From NCBI GenBank assembly GCA_009995225.1, contig JAACPW010000008.1, positions 62,001 to 126,000 of the forward strand: DNA of 64,000 nucleotides. The letters are read 5' to 3'. A model generated the notes under the pieces. The model was not told the origin of the DNA, ran no database searches, and saw only the letters and a program-made list of their open reading frames with translations. The number at the start of each line of letters is the position of its first letter. The stretch's first letter is position 1. Shown here one piece after another: positions 53,733 through 63,165 of this stretch. A program made the translations under genes and the position numbers. The stretch is from Sphingomonadales bacterium. GTDB taxonomy: Bacteria > Pseudomonadota > Alphaproteobacteria > Sphingomonadales > Sphingomonadaceae.

Positions 53733-54187
53733 TGCACTTCGGCCTCGCCTGCCCATTGCGCACCCGGCGCACGGATGGCCATGCGCACCTGCCAGCGGCC
53801 TGCCGCAAGGGTTTCGGTCGAAAGCCAGCGGCCCTGACCTTCCGGCGCGAACGTCAACGCGATCGTTTCGCGCTGACCCAAGGGCCGTTCCGCCTCGGCA
53901 GTGATGACTGCGCCTTCGGGCAGGCCGAGCGTTTCCAGCACCACGCGCCCGTCAGCGCGCCTTTCGGGGATCACCTGCCAGCCGAGCGCCTCTGACGCTG
54001 CGGCCTTGGCCAGCCAGCCGTTGTATTTCTGGCTGGCGACGTAGGAATTATCGACCACCGTGCCGTGAAACCCGCCCACCGCGTTGTAAGCCATGAACAG
54101 GTTGACTGCGATCACGATGCCGAAGCCGCCGACGAAGACCGCCGCCATGTGCCTGCCGGTAAAGGGCTTGGCTTTGTTCGTCATCAT
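53729..54187 (-). CDS. ccoH: cbb3 oxidase assembly protein CcoH/FixH
   Basis: A 152-residue FixH-family membrane protein: one N-terminal helix (HMAAVFVGGFGIVIAVNLFMAYNAV), the conserved FHGTVVDNSYVASQKYN segment and a periplasmic beta domain. It takes part in cbb3 assembly with CcoG, CcoI and CcoS. It overlaps ccoG by 4 nt. Confidence 0.93.
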   Translation of the reverse strand: MMTNKAKPFTGRHMAAVFVGGFGIVIAVNLFMAYNAVGGFHGTVVDNSYVASQKYNGWLAKAAASEALGWQVIPERRADGRVVLETLGLPEGAVITAEAERPLGQRETIALTFAPEGQGRWLSTETLAAGRWQVRMAIRAPGAQWAGEAEVQ

Positions 54188-55728
54188 TCGGTCCCCGGCA
54201 TGGCAAAGGTGGTTTCGGTCACGTCCTGCTCGCCCTGTTCGTCAAGGCTGGTAAGGCGGAAGGCAAAGGCATCGGCGCTTTTGTCCGGCGGCAACATCAC
54301 ATAGACGCGTACCAGTTTGGTCGCATTGGCGGGCACATCGATGACCTGTGCCGGCGCAGCATTTTCGAGGCTGACAGCATCGGTCCACATCACCGTTCCT
54401 GCAGGCATCCCGGCCATGGCCACTTCCATGGCGCGCGGGCGAGATTCCATGTTGCGCAGGCGCAAGGTGTAGGCGTTGCGCACCGATCCGTCCTTCAGCA
54501 GCATGAACGGCGGGTTGCGATCATGCTCGACAGTCAGATCGGTATGGGTGCGCGTGCCGAGTGCGAACAGCAGGCCGGCGCCCATCAAGGCCCAGACACC
54601 GAGATAAAGAAACAGCCGCGGACGGAGCAGCGCCTTCCATGCCGGCGTGGCAGGCGCGCCCGCAGCCTCGGCCTTGCACTGGTCCAGCGTGGCGTAATCG
54701 ATCAGCCCGCGCGGGCGGCCGATGTCGGCCATCACCTTGTCGCAGGCGTCGATGCACAGCCCGCAGGTGATGCAGCCGATCTGCTGGCCTTCGCGAATGT
54801 CGATCCCGGTGGGGCACACCGCAACGCATTGCAGGCAATCGATGCAGTCGCCATAGGCCTCGGGATCTTTGGCGGCTTTCTTCAGGCTGCCGCGCTGTTC
54901 GCCGCGCCAATCCTTGTAGGTGACGATCAGGCTCTTTTCATCGAGCATCGCGGTCTGGATGCGCGGCCAGGGGCACATGTAGATGCACACCTGTTCGCGC
55001 ATGAACCCGCCAAGCCAGAAGGTCGTGCCGGTGAGGATCGCCACCGTGGCATAGGCGACTGGCGCTGCCTCTGCGCTGAAGAATGCGCGTGCCAGCGTTG
55101 GCGCGTCGGCGAAATAGAGGATCCACGCCCCGCCGGTCAGCAGGCTTATGGCGACATAAACGCTCCATTTGGCTCCGCGCCGCGCGATCTTGGCTGGCCC
55201 CCACGGCGCCTTGTCGAGCCGCGCGCGTGCGTTGCGGTCGCCGTCGAACAGGCGGTCGACGTGCTGGAACAGATCGGTCCACACCGTCTGTGGGCAGGCA
55301 TAGCCGCACCAGGCCCGGCCAACCGCAGACGTGACAAGGAACAGGCCGATCCCCGCCATGATCAGCAGCCCGGCGACAAAGTAGAACTCGTGCGGCCAGA
55401 TCTCGATATCGAACATGTAGAAACGGCGATTGGCGAGATCGATCAGCACCGCCTGATCGGGCGCGTAAGGTCCGCGGTCCCAGCGCAGCCATGGCGTGAC
55501 ATAATAGATCGCCAGCGTCACCAGCATCACCAACCACTTGAACCGCCGGAACGGGCCGTCGATCCGCTTGTTGTGGACCGTCTTGCCCTTTTCATAAAGC
55601 GCGCTGCCCATGAGGCCGACATCGCTTTCGGGGGCAGCCGCAGGGGAGGCGGACCCGAGCGCACCTGCCCAATCGCGCGTTGGCGCAAGGGGCGGGGCAG
55701 GGCGCTTAAGGTCCTTGGGATCAGCCAT
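54184..55728 (-). CDS. ccoG: CcoG/FixG ferredoxin-like cbb3 assembly (cupric reductase) protein
   Basis: A 514-residue membrane protein with several helices and two [4Fe-4S] motifs (CIDCLQCVAVCPTGIDIR; CITCGLCIDACDKVM), plus the family's VCIYMCPWPRIQTAM and a C-terminal immunoglobulin-like periplasmic domain. CcoG proteins reduce Cu(II) for cbb3 copper-site assembly. The ATG at 55728 lies 8 nt inside the ccoP end; an in-frame upstream extension lies wholly within ccoP and is rejected. Confidence 0.94.
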   Translation of the reverse strand: MADPKDLKRPAPPLAPTRDWAGALGSASPAAAPESDVGLMGSALYEKGKTVHNKRIDGPFRRFKWLVMLVTLAIYYVTPWLRWDRGPYAPDQAVLIDLANRRFYMFDIEIWPHEFYFVAGLLIMAGIGLFLVTSAVGRAWCGYACPQTVWTDLFQHVDRLFDGDRNARARLDKAPWGPAKIARRGAKWSVYVAISLLTGGAWILYFADAPTLARAFFSAEAAPVAYATVAILTGTTFWLGGFMREQVCIYMCPWPRIQTAMLDEKSLIVTYKDWRGEQRGSLKKAAKDPEAYGDCIDCLQCVAVCPTGIDIREGQQIGCITCGLCIDACDKVMADIGRPRGLIDYATLDQCKAEAAGAPATPAWKALLRPRLFLYLGVWALMGAGLLFALGTRTHTDLTVEHDRNPPFMLLKDGSVRNAYTLRLRNMESRPRAMEVAMAGMPAGTVMWTDAVSLENAAPAQVIDVPANATKLVRVYVMLPPDKSADAFAFRLTSLDEQGEQDVTETTFAMPGTE

Positions 55729-56647
55729 CGGTTTTGGCCTTATCGGGGGTTTGAGCCACGTCGGTTTCGATTTGAGCTGGCGCGGCCTTCTGCCCGCCGC
55801 CGCGCGAGTGCACGTAAGCCGCCAGCATCTTGATCGTGACGGGATCGAGCCTGCCACTCCACGCGGGCATGACGCCGTGACGCGGGGCGAGGATCTGCTT
55901 CGTCACCGCTGCGGCGGTGCCGCCATACAGCCAGATCGCATCATTCAGCGCAGGCGCGCCCAGTTCCGGGCTCCCACCACCCGCCGGACCATGGCAGGCT
56001 GCGCAATTCTCGGAGAAGAGCTGCGCGCCAGCGGGATTGGGCTGCGCCTTGCCGCTGAGGGACAGCACGTGACCCGTCACCGCGCTGACCTGTGCTTTGT
56101 CAAACACGCCTTCGAAGGCGGGCATGTAATTCACGCGGGTCTGTTCGGCTGCGTCCCAGCGGATGCCGTGTTGCAGGGTGTATTCGATGTCGGTCAGGGT
56201 GCCGCCCCAGATCCAGTCATCGTCGTTGAGATTGGGGTAGCCGAATTCCTGATACCCCGCCGCGCCCGCGCCGTGGCACTGGACGCAATTGACCTTGAAC
56301 GCCGCCGCGCCGCCCGAGATCGCGGCCTGCATGAGATCAGGGCTGCCGGGGAGCTTTTCGATATCGGTCGCCGCGATCTGCTGGAATACGCCCTGACGGG
56401 CCATGTTGGCCGCGCTCATTTCCTTGGCGAGATCACCCCGGCTCGACCAGCCCAGCGTGCCCGCGGTCGCCTTGTCGATCAGCGGCCAAGCGGGGTAGAG
56501 CACGACATAGACCGCGCTGAACACGATGCAGGCATAGAATGTGTAAAGCCACCAGCGCGGCAGGGGGGTGTTCAATTCCTCGATGCCGTCCCATTCATGG
56601 CCGACGGTTTCGGTGCCGGTCGGCTCGTCGATGCGCCTATTCACCAT
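55721..56647 (-). CDS. ccoP: cbb3 cytochrome c oxidase subunit III, diheme
   Basis: A 308-residue membrane-anchored diheme cytochrome c. The N-terminal LNTPLPRWWLYTFYACIVF helix is typical of CcoP, and the two heme motifs are CVQCHGAG and CAACHGPAG. It passes electrons from soluble cytochrome c to CcoO. The ATG at 56647 follows AAGGA by 8 nt and overlaps ccoQ by 11 nt. Confidence 0.96.
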   Translation of the reverse strand: MVNRRIDEPTGTETVGHEWDGIEELNTPLPRWWLYTFYACIVFSAVYVVLYPAWPLIDKATAGTLGWSSRGDLAKEMSAANMARQGVFQQIAATDIEKLPGSPDLMQAAISGGAAAFKVNCVQCHGAGAAGYQEFGYPNLNDDDWIWGGTLTDIEYTLQHGIRWDAAEQTRVNYMPAFEGVFDKAQVSAVTGHVLSLSGKAQPNPAGAQLFSENCAACHGPAGGGSPELGAPALNDAIWLYGGTAAAVTKQILAPRHGVMPAWSGRLDPVTIKMLAAYVHSRGGGQKAAPAQIETDVAQTPDKAKTDG

Positions 56648-56801
56648 CGGTCTGATCCTTGAAAATCGAGTTCTTGGCAGCGTCCACATGAGGGCTTGCG
56701 CCGGGGCGGAAATGCCACAGGCACAGCGTCAGATAGAGCGCGACGATCACTGCCAGCCCGTAAGAGTCGGCAAAATGGCGCAGGTTTTCGTAAACGCTCA
56801 T
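56637..56801 (-). CDS. ccoQ: cbb3 oxidase subunit CcoQ
   Basis: A 54-residue single-helix protein ([15 protein letters not shown], then [20 protein letters not shown]). Size, position between ccoO and ccoP, and the YGLxxxxxxFLxxxxWxFRP-like pattern identify CcoQ, which stabilises the oxidase. Its start overlaps the ccoO stop by 4 nt. Confidence 0.93.
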   Translation of the reverse strand: MSVYENLRHFADSYGLAVIVALYLTLCLWHFRPGASPHVDAAKNSIFKDQTDGE

Positions 56802-57565
56802 CGACCCACCTCCCTGGTCAGCTGTTCCTGCGCGGCGGCGCTATTCACATCGACCAGGGTGCCAAGCATCTGGAGATAGGCGACCAGCGCATCCATTTCG
56901 GTCACGCGCGTCGGATCGCCGTCGTAATCGCGGATCTGCGACTTGGGGTAGCGTGCGGCGAGATCGCCCGCGTCGGCTTGCGGATCGGCCTGCGCGTAAA
57001 GATCGGCCTTGGCCTGCGCGATGTCGGTATCCGAATAGGGCACGCCCACGCGGCGAAGCGCCGTCAGGTTCGCCCCCGGATCGGGAACATTCACCATGGT
57101 ATCGGCCAGAAAGCTGTAGTTGGGCATGATGCTTTCAGGCACCACAGAACGCGGCGCCTTCAGGTGCCGGACGTGCCAGTCATCCGAATACTTGCCTCCG
57201 ACGCGGGCCAGATCCGGCCCGGTGCGCTTCGATCCCCATTGGAACGGGTGGTCATACATCGATTCCGCCGCCAGACTGTAATGGCCATAGCGTTCGACCT
57301 CGTCGCGGAAGGGCCGGATCATCTGACTGTGGCACAGGTAGCACCCTTCGCGCACATAGATATCGCGCCCCACCTGCTCGAGCGGGGTGTAGGGCCGCAT
57401 CCCTTCGACCTTCTCGATCGTGTTATCGATCCAGAACAGCGGAGCGATTTCCACGATCCCGCCAATGGCGACCACCACAAAGGTTGCCACCGCCAGCAGC
57501 GTGACGCTTTTTTCCAGCCGTTTGTGGCTTTCGAAGACATCGGAGTGTTTTGCATTCTTGCTCAT
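56798..57565 (-). CDS. ccoO: cbb3 cytochrome c oxidase subunit II, monoheme
   Basis: A 255-residue monoheme membrane cytochrome c. The single heme motif [15 protein letters not shown] and the following [34 protein letters not shown] block are diagnostic of CcoO/FixO. The ATG at 57565 has AAGGAA 9 nt upstream. It lies 22 bp after ccoN. Confidence 0.97.
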   Translation of the reverse strand: MSKNAKHSDVFESHKRLEKSVTLLAVATFVVVAIGGIVEIAPLFWIDNTIEKVEGMRPYTPLEQVGRDIYVREGCYLCHSQMIRPFRDEVERYGHYSLAAESMYDHPFQWGSKRTGPDLARVGGKYSDDWHVRHLKAPRSVVPESIMPNYSFLADTMVNVPDPGANLTALRRVGVPYSDTDIAQAKADLYAQADPQADAGDLAARYPKSQIRDYDGDPTRVTEMDALVAYLQMLGTLVDVNSAAAQEQLTREVGR

Positions 57566-57587
57566 GGTTTTGCGTTCCTTGGCGCAG

Positions 57588-59255
57588 CTATTCGGCGGGC
57601 TGGGCGTGCGGAGGGGAGACAATCGGGCGGTCGGCGGCCGCATCATGCGCGGTGTCGCCCATCGGGGCTTCGACCCGCAGGTGGCCCGCGATGGTCATCC
57701 ATATGTTGTAGGCCATGATGATCGCACCGCTGAGATACATCAGCCCGCCCACCATGCGCAGAACGTACATCGGGTGCAGCGCCGCGACGGTGTCGACGAA
57801 GCTGTTCACCAGGTAGCCGTCGGCCCCGTACTCGCGCCACATCAGGCCCTGCGTGATCCCGGCGACCCACATCGACGAGGCGTAGAAAACGATCCCCAGC
57901 GTCGCGAGCCAGAAGTGCCAGTTGATCATGCGCAGCGAATAGAGCCGGTCCTTCTGCCACAGGCGCGGCACGAGATAGTAGACGCAGGCGAAGGTGATCA
58001 TCCCGTTCCACCCCAGCGCGCCGGAATGGACGTGGCCGATGGTCCAGTCGGTGTAGTGGCTCAGCGAGTTCACCGCCTTGATCGACAGCATCGGGCCTTC
58101 AAACGTGCTCATCCCGTAAAAGGCGAGCGCCATCACCATCATGCGGATGATCGGATCGGTGCGGACCTTGTCCCATGCGCCGTTGAGCGTCATCAGACCG
58201 TTGATCATGCCGCCCCATGACGGCATCCACAGCATCACCGAAAACACCATGCCCAGCGTCTGCGCCCAATCGGGCAGGGCGGTGTAGTGCAAGTGGTGTG
58301 GGCCGGCCCAGATGTAGAGGAAGATCAACGACCAGAAGTGGATGATCGACAGCCGGTAGGAATAGACCGGCCGCCCGGCCTGCTTGGGCACGAAGTAATA
58401 CATCATCGCGAGGAAGCCTGCGGTCAGGAAGAACCCGACAGCGTTGTGGCCATACCACCACTGCGTCAGCGCATCCTGCACGCCCGCAAAGGCCGAGTAG
58501 GATTTGCTGCCGAGGAAGCTGACCGGGATCGCCAGATTGTTGACCACGTGCAGCATCGCAATGGTGACGATGAAGGCGAGGTAGAACCAGTTGGCGACAT
58601 AGATATGCGGTTCATGCCGCCGCACCAGCGTGCCGACGAACACGGCGAGATAGCAAAGCCACACCACCGTCAGCCACAGATCGACATACCATTCGGGTTC
58701 GGCATATTCCTTCGATTGCGTGATGCCGAGCAGGTATCCGGTCGCGGCCAGCACGATGAACAGCTGATACCCCCAGAACACGAAGCGCGCCATCTGCGGG
58801 AAGGCCAGTGTGGTGCGGCAGGTGCGCTGCACCACGTAGAAACTGGTCGCGATCAGGGCATTGCCGCCGAAGGCGAAAATCACCGCGCTGGTGTGCAGCG
58901 GGCGCAGGCGTCCGAAATTGAGGTAGGGTTCAAGGTTAAGCCACGGAAACGCGAGCTGTCCGGCGATGACCACGCCCACCAGCAAGCCTGCCAGACCCCA
59001 GAACATCGTCGCGATCACGCCCCAGCGGATCACGTCATCATCATAGCGGCTCGGCCCCGGAGGCATTTTGAAGATGCCCTGGGCGCGCGCCATCGGATCA
59101 TAGCGGGTAACTGTGGCCACGATGAGGATCACCGCAACCAGCGCCACGATGCCCATGTGAACGGCAAACCCGCTGTCGGGCGTGAGCGCGATAGCGGCAA
59201 TGGCTGCGAGCAGGACCAACGCCCAGACCCCCAGCCGCTTTACGACTGCTTCCAT
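57588..59255 (-). CDS. ccoN: cbb3 cytochrome c oxidase subunit I
   Basis: The 555-residue catalytic heme-copper subunit with about 12-14 membrane helices, reducing O2 to water at the low-spin b / high-spin b3-CuB site. CcoN-specific segments include [52 protein letters not shown] and [17 protein letters not shown], carrying the metal-ligand histidines. High affinity for O2 is typical of the class. First gene of the ccoNOQPGHIS operon, with an FNR box upstream. Confidence 0.98.
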   Translation of the reverse strand: MEAVVKRLGVWALVLLAAIAAIALTPDSGFAVHMGIVALVAVILIVATVTRYDPMARAQGIFKMPPGPSRYDDDVIRWGVIATMFWGLAGLLVGVVIAGQLAFPWLNLEPYLNFGRLRPLHTSAVIFAFGGNALIATSFYVVQRTCRTTLAFPQMARFVFWGYQLFIVLAATGYLLGITQSKEYAEPEWYVDLWLTVVWLCYLAVFVGTLVRRHEPHIYVANWFYLAFIVTIAMLHVVNNLAIPVSFLGSKSYSAFAGVQDALTQWWYGHNAVGFFLTAGFLAMMYYFVPKQAGRPVYSYRLSIIHFWSLIFLYIWAGPHHLHYTALPDWAQTLGMVFSVMLWMPSWGGMINGLMTLNGAWDKVRTDPIIRMMVMALAFYGMSTFEGPMLSIKAVNSLSHYTDWTIGHVHSGALGWNGMITFACVYYLVPRLWQKDRLYSLRMINWHFWLATLGIVFYASSMWVAGITQGLMWREYGADGYLVNSFVDTVAALHPMYVLRMVGGLMYLSGAIIMAYNIWMTIAGHLRVEAPMGDTAHDAAADRPIVSPPHAQPAE

Positions 59256-59311
59256 TTTTGAAATATCCCTTCCGTCAGCGCGCTTGTACCGCGCCGCGAC
59301 AGTGCTTGTGT

Positions 59312-59325
59312 TTGACCGAGATCAA
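59312..59325 (-). promoter_or_regulatory. FNR-type box upstream of ccoN
   Basis: TTGAC-CGAG-ATCAA matches the FNR consensus TTGAT-N4-ATCAA at 9 of 10 positions, 57-70 nt upstream of ccoN, the usual position for an activated class II site with a short leader. Confidence 0.75.
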
Positions 59326-59340
59326 TTCCGGCGGGTTTAT

Positions 59341-60084
59341 TCAGCTGCCCCTCTGCCGTCCGGCCAATTGGGCCAGCGCCGCCACGTCGGACAGGCACAC
59401 CCTTGACCGGCCTTCCGTCGCCACAAGCCCGGCTTCGCGAAGTTCTGTCAGCTGCCTGCTGACGGTTTCGATGGTGAGGCCCAGACTGTCGCCAATATCC
59501 CGGCGGCTCATCGGCAGCGCGATTTCGCAGGGGCCGGCGGTGCAATCCGCAAGCCGTTCGGCCATCGAGACGAGGAAATCGGCGATACGCGCGTTTGCCG
59601 ACTTGTGCCCCATCTGCATCATCCGCGAGCGGCTGCGGTGGAGCGCCTGAAGGGATCGGGCGAGGACCGAGCGCAGCACGGCCGGGTCGCCTTGCGCGAT
59701 GTCGAGGAAGCGGTCGGAAGGGAAGATGACGAGATCGCATGGCGTCAGCGCCGCCAGCCGGAAATCACCGTCGCCCTGGCGCAGCACCGAAATCATGTCC
59801 CCGCCAAAATGGAATGCCAGCACTTGCCCCGAAGGCGCATCGGCCACGGGCCGGGCGGCCAGTTTGGCTGACCCGCGGGCGATGAACACCAGCCGGTCAT
59901 CATGCGGGTCGGGCGCGAGTTCGCTGCCCTTGCCAAGATGCAGGCAATAGCCGATCGCGCACAGCCGGTCGGCGGTCGGCGCAGCGCCAGTGCCCGTGCC
60001 CGTGCCAGTGCCAGCGCCGAGCGGCAGGGCCTCACGGAAAGCCGCCATGCATTCCTGCCCGAAAGATGTGCTGATTGATGCCAT
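59341..60084 (-). CDS. Crp/Fnr-family transcriptional regulator (FNR-like)
   Basis: A 247-residue regulator with a Crp-like sensory domain and a C-terminal winged helix whose recognition helix LTIETVSRQLTELREAGL carries the E-x-x-SR pattern of FNR/FixK proteins, matching the TTGAT-type boxes around it. A C-terminal-side Cys (LTPCDLVIF) corresponds to the fourth cluster ligand of FNR, but the N-terminal cysteines (ECMAAF, then LCAIGYC) do not form the usual CxxC-x7-C array, so O2-sensitive [4Fe-4S] binding is uncertain. A perfect FNR box precedes it, suggesting autoregulation. The ATG at 60084 is tentative. It contains a (Gly-Thr)n hexamer repeat. Confidence 0.88.
   Translation of the reverse strand: MASISTSFGQECMAAFREALPLGAGTGTGTGTGAAPTADRLCAIGYCLHLGKGSELAPDPHDDRLVFIARGSAKLAARPVADAPSGQVLAFHFGGDMISVLRQGDGDFRLAALTPCDLVIFPSDRFLDIAQGDPAVLRSVLARSLQALHRSRSRMMQMGHKSANARIADFLVSMAERLADCTAGPCEIALPMSRRDIGDSLGLTIETVSRQLTELREAGLVATEGRSRVCLSDVAALAQLAGRQRGS
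59986..60015 (-). repeat. Hexanucleotide tandem repeat within the FNR-like gene
   Basis: Five consecutive 6-bp units of the type GCCAGT/GCCCGT encode alternating Gly-Thr (GAGTGTGTGTG) between the N-terminal helix and the sensory domain. Changes in copy number would stay in frame. Confidence 0.7.
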
Positions 60085-60121
60085 GACAATGCGGCAATGG
60101 CCCGGGCCTGCGCAAAGGTCT

Positions 60122-60135
60122 TTGATCCGGATCAA
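60122..60135. promoter_or_regulatory. Perfect FNR box between fnr-like gene and ompW
   Basis: TTGATCCGGATCAA matches the consensus TTGAT-N4-ATCAA at all 10 positions. It is 38 nt from the regulator start (minus) and 97 nt from the ompW start (plus), so it may serve both genes. Confidence 0.85.
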
Positions 60136-60231
60136 TGAGCAAGGGGCCATCAAGGTTCTATCGGACCTTCACAGGCAGCAACAATCCTGGACCGCGCATG
60201 GCGGCCACTGCTGCCGATGAGGACGGGAATA

Positions 60232-60939
60232 ATGAAAATCTTTTGGATGCTTGCCAGCACTGCTTTGGGCAGTGCTGCTCTGGCGCTTGGTGCAACGCCT
60301 GCAATGGCGCAGGACCAGACGGATCGGGCAGGCGACGTGCAGATCAAGCTGCTCGGCACGCTGGTCGCGCCCGATGGCAAGATCACCGATATCAGCGTTA
60401 ACCTGCCGGGCCTGCCAGCGACCACGCAGACCAAGGCCAGCGACAATGTGACGCCGACCATCGCCGTGGAATACTTCGTCACGCACAACATCTCGATCGA
60501 GACGATTGCGGGCCTTACCCAGCACGATGTCGATGCCACCGCAGGCCTGCCGGTGGGCGCCGAACTGGTGTCCAACGCCAAGCTGATCCCGGCGACGGTG
60601 ACGGCGAAGTATCACTTCGATCTTGGCCCGAAGCTTGGAAACGTCAAACCCTATCTCGGCGCAGGTCCCGCCTATTTCCTGTGGGTCGCCGATGATCCGG
60701 GCGCGGCGACGCTGCCGCTGGGCGTGACCGATACCGATCTGTCGAACGAGCTGGGCCTTGCGCTGCAAGCCGGCTTCGATGTGCCGGTGAACGACACGGG
60801 CCTCGGCCTCAGCGTGGATGTGAAGCGGTATTTCATCGACACCACGGCGCGCTGGTTTGTCGGCAACACGCTGGCGATTGAGACGACACACAAGCTGGAT
60901 CCGTGGGTGATCAGCGCAGGAGTATCCTATTGGTTCTGA
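60232..60939 (+). CDS. ompW: OmpW family outer-membrane protein
   Basis: A 235-residue small barrel with a signal peptide (ending PAMAQDQ) and OmpW signatures: NVTPTIAVEYFVTHNISIE, KLIPATVTAKYHF, KPYLGAGPAYFLW and the C-terminal VSYWF ending in Phe. OmpW proteins form 8-stranded channels for small hydrophobic solutes. GAGGA precedes the ATG at 60232 by 8 nt. A perfect FNR box lies upstream, in line with FNR control of ompW known in enterobacteria. Confidence 0.93.
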   Translation: MKIFWMLASTALGSAALALGATPAMAQDQTDRAGDVQIKLLGTLVAPDGKITDISVNLPGLPATTQTKASDNVTPTIAVEYFVTHNISIETIAGLTQHDVDATAGLPVGAELVSNAKLIPATVTAKYHFDLGPKLGNVKPYLGAGPAYFLWVADDPGAATLPLGVTDTDLSNELGLALQAGFDVPVNDTGLGLSVDVKRYFIDTTARWFVGNTLAIETTHKLDPWVISAGVSYWF

Positions 60940-61021
60940 TGGCCTGGCCCTTGGCGCAGGCAAGGCTTAGCCCGCGCCAGGGGTGGCTTAGGGTCCGGCT
61001 AGCCTCACACAATAAGAGCTG

Positions 61022-61055
61022 ATCTGGCAATGTTTCACGTGAAACATTGCCAGAT
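61022..61055. other. Centromere-like parS site inside a 34-bp perfect palindrome
   Basis: TGTTTCACGTGAAACA (61031-61046) is the consensus ParB-binding parS sequence with no mismatch. Its flanks (ATCTGGCAA on the left and its complement on the right) extend the symmetry to 34 bp. It lies in the acs leader, 127 nt before the chosen acs start. parAB are not in the window. parS sites usually cluster near the replication origin. Confidence 0.85.
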
Positions 61056-61181
61056 TGGTTAAAGGAACAGTCCATCGCTTTCCCGGTGGTGGGCAGGGGC
61101 TGGGTGATCGTAAGACCCTTGTCTGGAAGGGCAGGCGGTGTAGCCTGCGGAAAAGACCATATCAGACCAGGGAGAGTCGCA

Positions 61182-63119
61182 TTGATCCACGCCGTAAAAC
61201 GGCCCGAGAGTCCGGCAGGAACGCCGACCCATTGCACACCCGAACAATATGATGAGATGTATCGCCGTTCGGTCGAAAGCCCGGATGCCTTCTGGCTGGG
61301 ACAGGCGCAGCGGCTCGATTGGGCCAAGGCGCCGACTGTGGGTGGGGAGTGGTCGTATGATCCCGTGGGCATCACTTGGTTCGCGGACGGCACGCTCAAT
61401 CTGTGCCACAACGCGGTCGACCGACACCTTCCCGAACACGCCGACCGCGCGGCATTGATCTTTGAACCGGACGATCCCGCTTCGGCAGGCCGCACGCTCA
61501 CCTACGGCGAACTTCACACCGAAGTGGTGCGTATGGCCAATGCGCTCAAAACGCTCGGCGTTGCCAGGGGTGACCGGGTGACGGTCTACATGCCGATGAT
61601 CCTTGAAGGGATCATTGCCATGCTCGCCTGCGCGCGGCTGGGCGCGGTGCATTCGGTGGTGTTCGGCGGCTTCTCGCCCGAGGCGCTGGCCGGCCGGATC
61701 GAGGATTGCGGCAGCCGCTTTGTCATCACCGCCGATGAAGGCCTGCGCGGGGGCAAGCATGTGCCGCTGAAGGCCAATGTCGATGCGGCGCTAAGCCTTG
61801 CCGCGCACGCGATGGAGGTCACAGGCGTCATGGTGATCCGCCACACCGGCGGCGATGTCGCGATGGTCGAAGGCCGCGATCACTGGTTTCAGGACATTGC
61901 CAGTGATGATGACTGCCGCTGCGAGGTGATGGGCGCGGAGGACCCGCTGTTCATCCTCTACACGAGCGGTTCCACCGGCAAGCCCAAGGGCGTGCTTCAC
62001 ACCACCGGCGGCTACGGCGTGTGGACGGCGACGACCTTCCACTACATCTTCGACTACCGACAAGGCGAGGTATTCTGGTGCACCGCCGATATCGGCTGGG
62101 TCACGGGACACTCTTACGTCGTCTACGGCCCGCTGTTCAACGCGGCGACGGCGGTAGTGTTCGAAGGCGTGCCGAATTACCCCGATCACGGGCGCTTCTG
62201 GGATGTGGTCGACAAGCATCAGGTCAACATCATCTACACCGCGCCGACCGCGATCCGGGCGTTGATGCGCGAAGGCGACGGGCACGTCACCAGCCGCAGC
62301 CGCGCCTCGCTGCGGCTGCTGGGCAGCGTCGGCGAGCCGATCAATCCCGAGGCCTGGCGCTGGTATTTCGACACAGTCGGGGAGGGTCGCTGCCCGATCA
62401 TCGACACCTGGTGGCAGACCGAAACCGGCGGCTGCATGATCACGACCTTGCCCGGCGCGCACGACATGAAGCCGGGCAGCGCCGGCCTGCCGTTCTTCGG
62501 CATCCGCCCGCAATTGGTCGACAGCGAAGGCGGCGTGATCGACGGTGCGGCCGAGGGCAATCTGTGCATCACGCACTCATGGCCGGGTCAGGCGCGCAGC
62601 ATCTATGGCGATCACGAAAGGTTCGGCCAGACCTATTTCAGCACCTATCCCGGCAAGTACTTCACCGGCGACGGGTGCAAGCGCGATGCTGACGGCTACT
62701 ACTGGATCACGGGGCGCGTCGATGACGTCATCAACGTCTCCGGACACCGCATGGGCACCGCCGAGGTCGAAAGCGCGCTGGTGCTCCACCCCAAGGTCGC
62801 GGAAGCCGCCGTGGTCGGGTATCCGCACGATATCAAGGGGCAGGGGATCTATTGCTACGTCACGCTGAACGCAGGCGAGGAAGGCAGTGATGCATTGCTG
62901 GCGGAACTGAAGGCCCATGTGCGCAAGGAAATCGGGCCGATTGCAACGCCCGATATTCTCCACTTCACCGATGGCCTTCCCAAGACCCGTTCAGGCAAGA
63001 TCATGCGCCGCATCCTGCGCAAGATCGCCGAGAATGATTTCGGATCGCTGGGCGATACGTCAACGCTGGCTGATCCCTCGCTGGTCGAGCGGCTGATCGA
63101 GGGGCGGCAGAACGGGTGA
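61182..63119 (+). CDS. acs: Acetyl-CoA synthetase
   Basis: AMP-forming acetyl-CoA synthetase (645 residues), activating acetate to acetyl-CoA. The adenylation signatures are [35 protein letters not shown] and [10 protein letters not shown]; the C-terminal [20 protein letters not shown] hinge and [11 protein letters not shown] with the regulatory acetylatable Lys are present. I choose the TTG at 61182 because GGGAGAG lies 6 nt upstream and the length then matches the family; the ATG at 61047 would add 45 residues that overlap the vicinity of parS and lack domain similarity. Confidence 0.95.
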   Translation: MIHAVKRPESPAGTPTHCTPEQYDEMYRRSVESPDAFWLGQAQRLDWAKAPTVGGEWSYDPVGITWFADGTLNLCHNAVDRHLPEHADRAALIFEPDDPASAGRTLTYGELHTEVVRMANALKTLGVARGDRVTVYMPMILEGIIAMLACARLGAVHSVVFGGFSPEALAGRIEDCGSRFVITADEGLRGGKHVPLKANVDAALSLAAHAMEVTGVMVIRHTGGDVAMVEGRDHWFQDIASDDDCRCEVMGAEDPLFILYTSGSTGKPKGVLHTTGGYGVWTATTFHYIFDYRQGEVFWCTADIGWVTGHSYVVYGPLFNAATAVVFEGVPNYPDHGRFWDVVDKHQVNIIYTAPTAIRALMREGDGHVTSRSRASLRLLGSVGEPINPEAWRWYFDTVGEGRCPIIDTWWQTETGGCMITTLPGAHDMKPGSAGLPFFGIRPQLVDSEGGVIDGAAEGNLCITHSWPGQARSIYGDHERFGQTYFSTYPGKYFTGDGCKRDADGYYWITGRVDDVINVSGHRMGTAEVESALVLHPKVAEAAVVGYPHDIKGQGIYCYVTLNAGEEGSDALLAELKAHVRKEIGPIATPDILHFTDGLPKTRSGKIMRRILRKIAENDFGSLGDTSTLADPSLVERLIEGRQNG

Positions 63120-63139
63120 GGCCTTTCGTTTGCCGGAAT

Positions 63140-63165
63140 GCTCCGGCGCGCTAGGTCGCCGGAGC
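63140..63165 (+). terminator. GC-rich hairpin downstream of acs
   Basis: Perfect 9-bp stem GCTCCGGCG / CGCCGGAGC with an 8-nt loop, 20 bp after the acs stop and overlapping the end of the convergent META gene. It lacks a T-run, so it is only a probable terminator. Confidence 0.4.

Noticed and set aside
60949..60980. Possible terminator after ompW (TGGCGC / GCGCCA)
   Set aside because: The stem is only about 6 bp with a long loop and no T-run.
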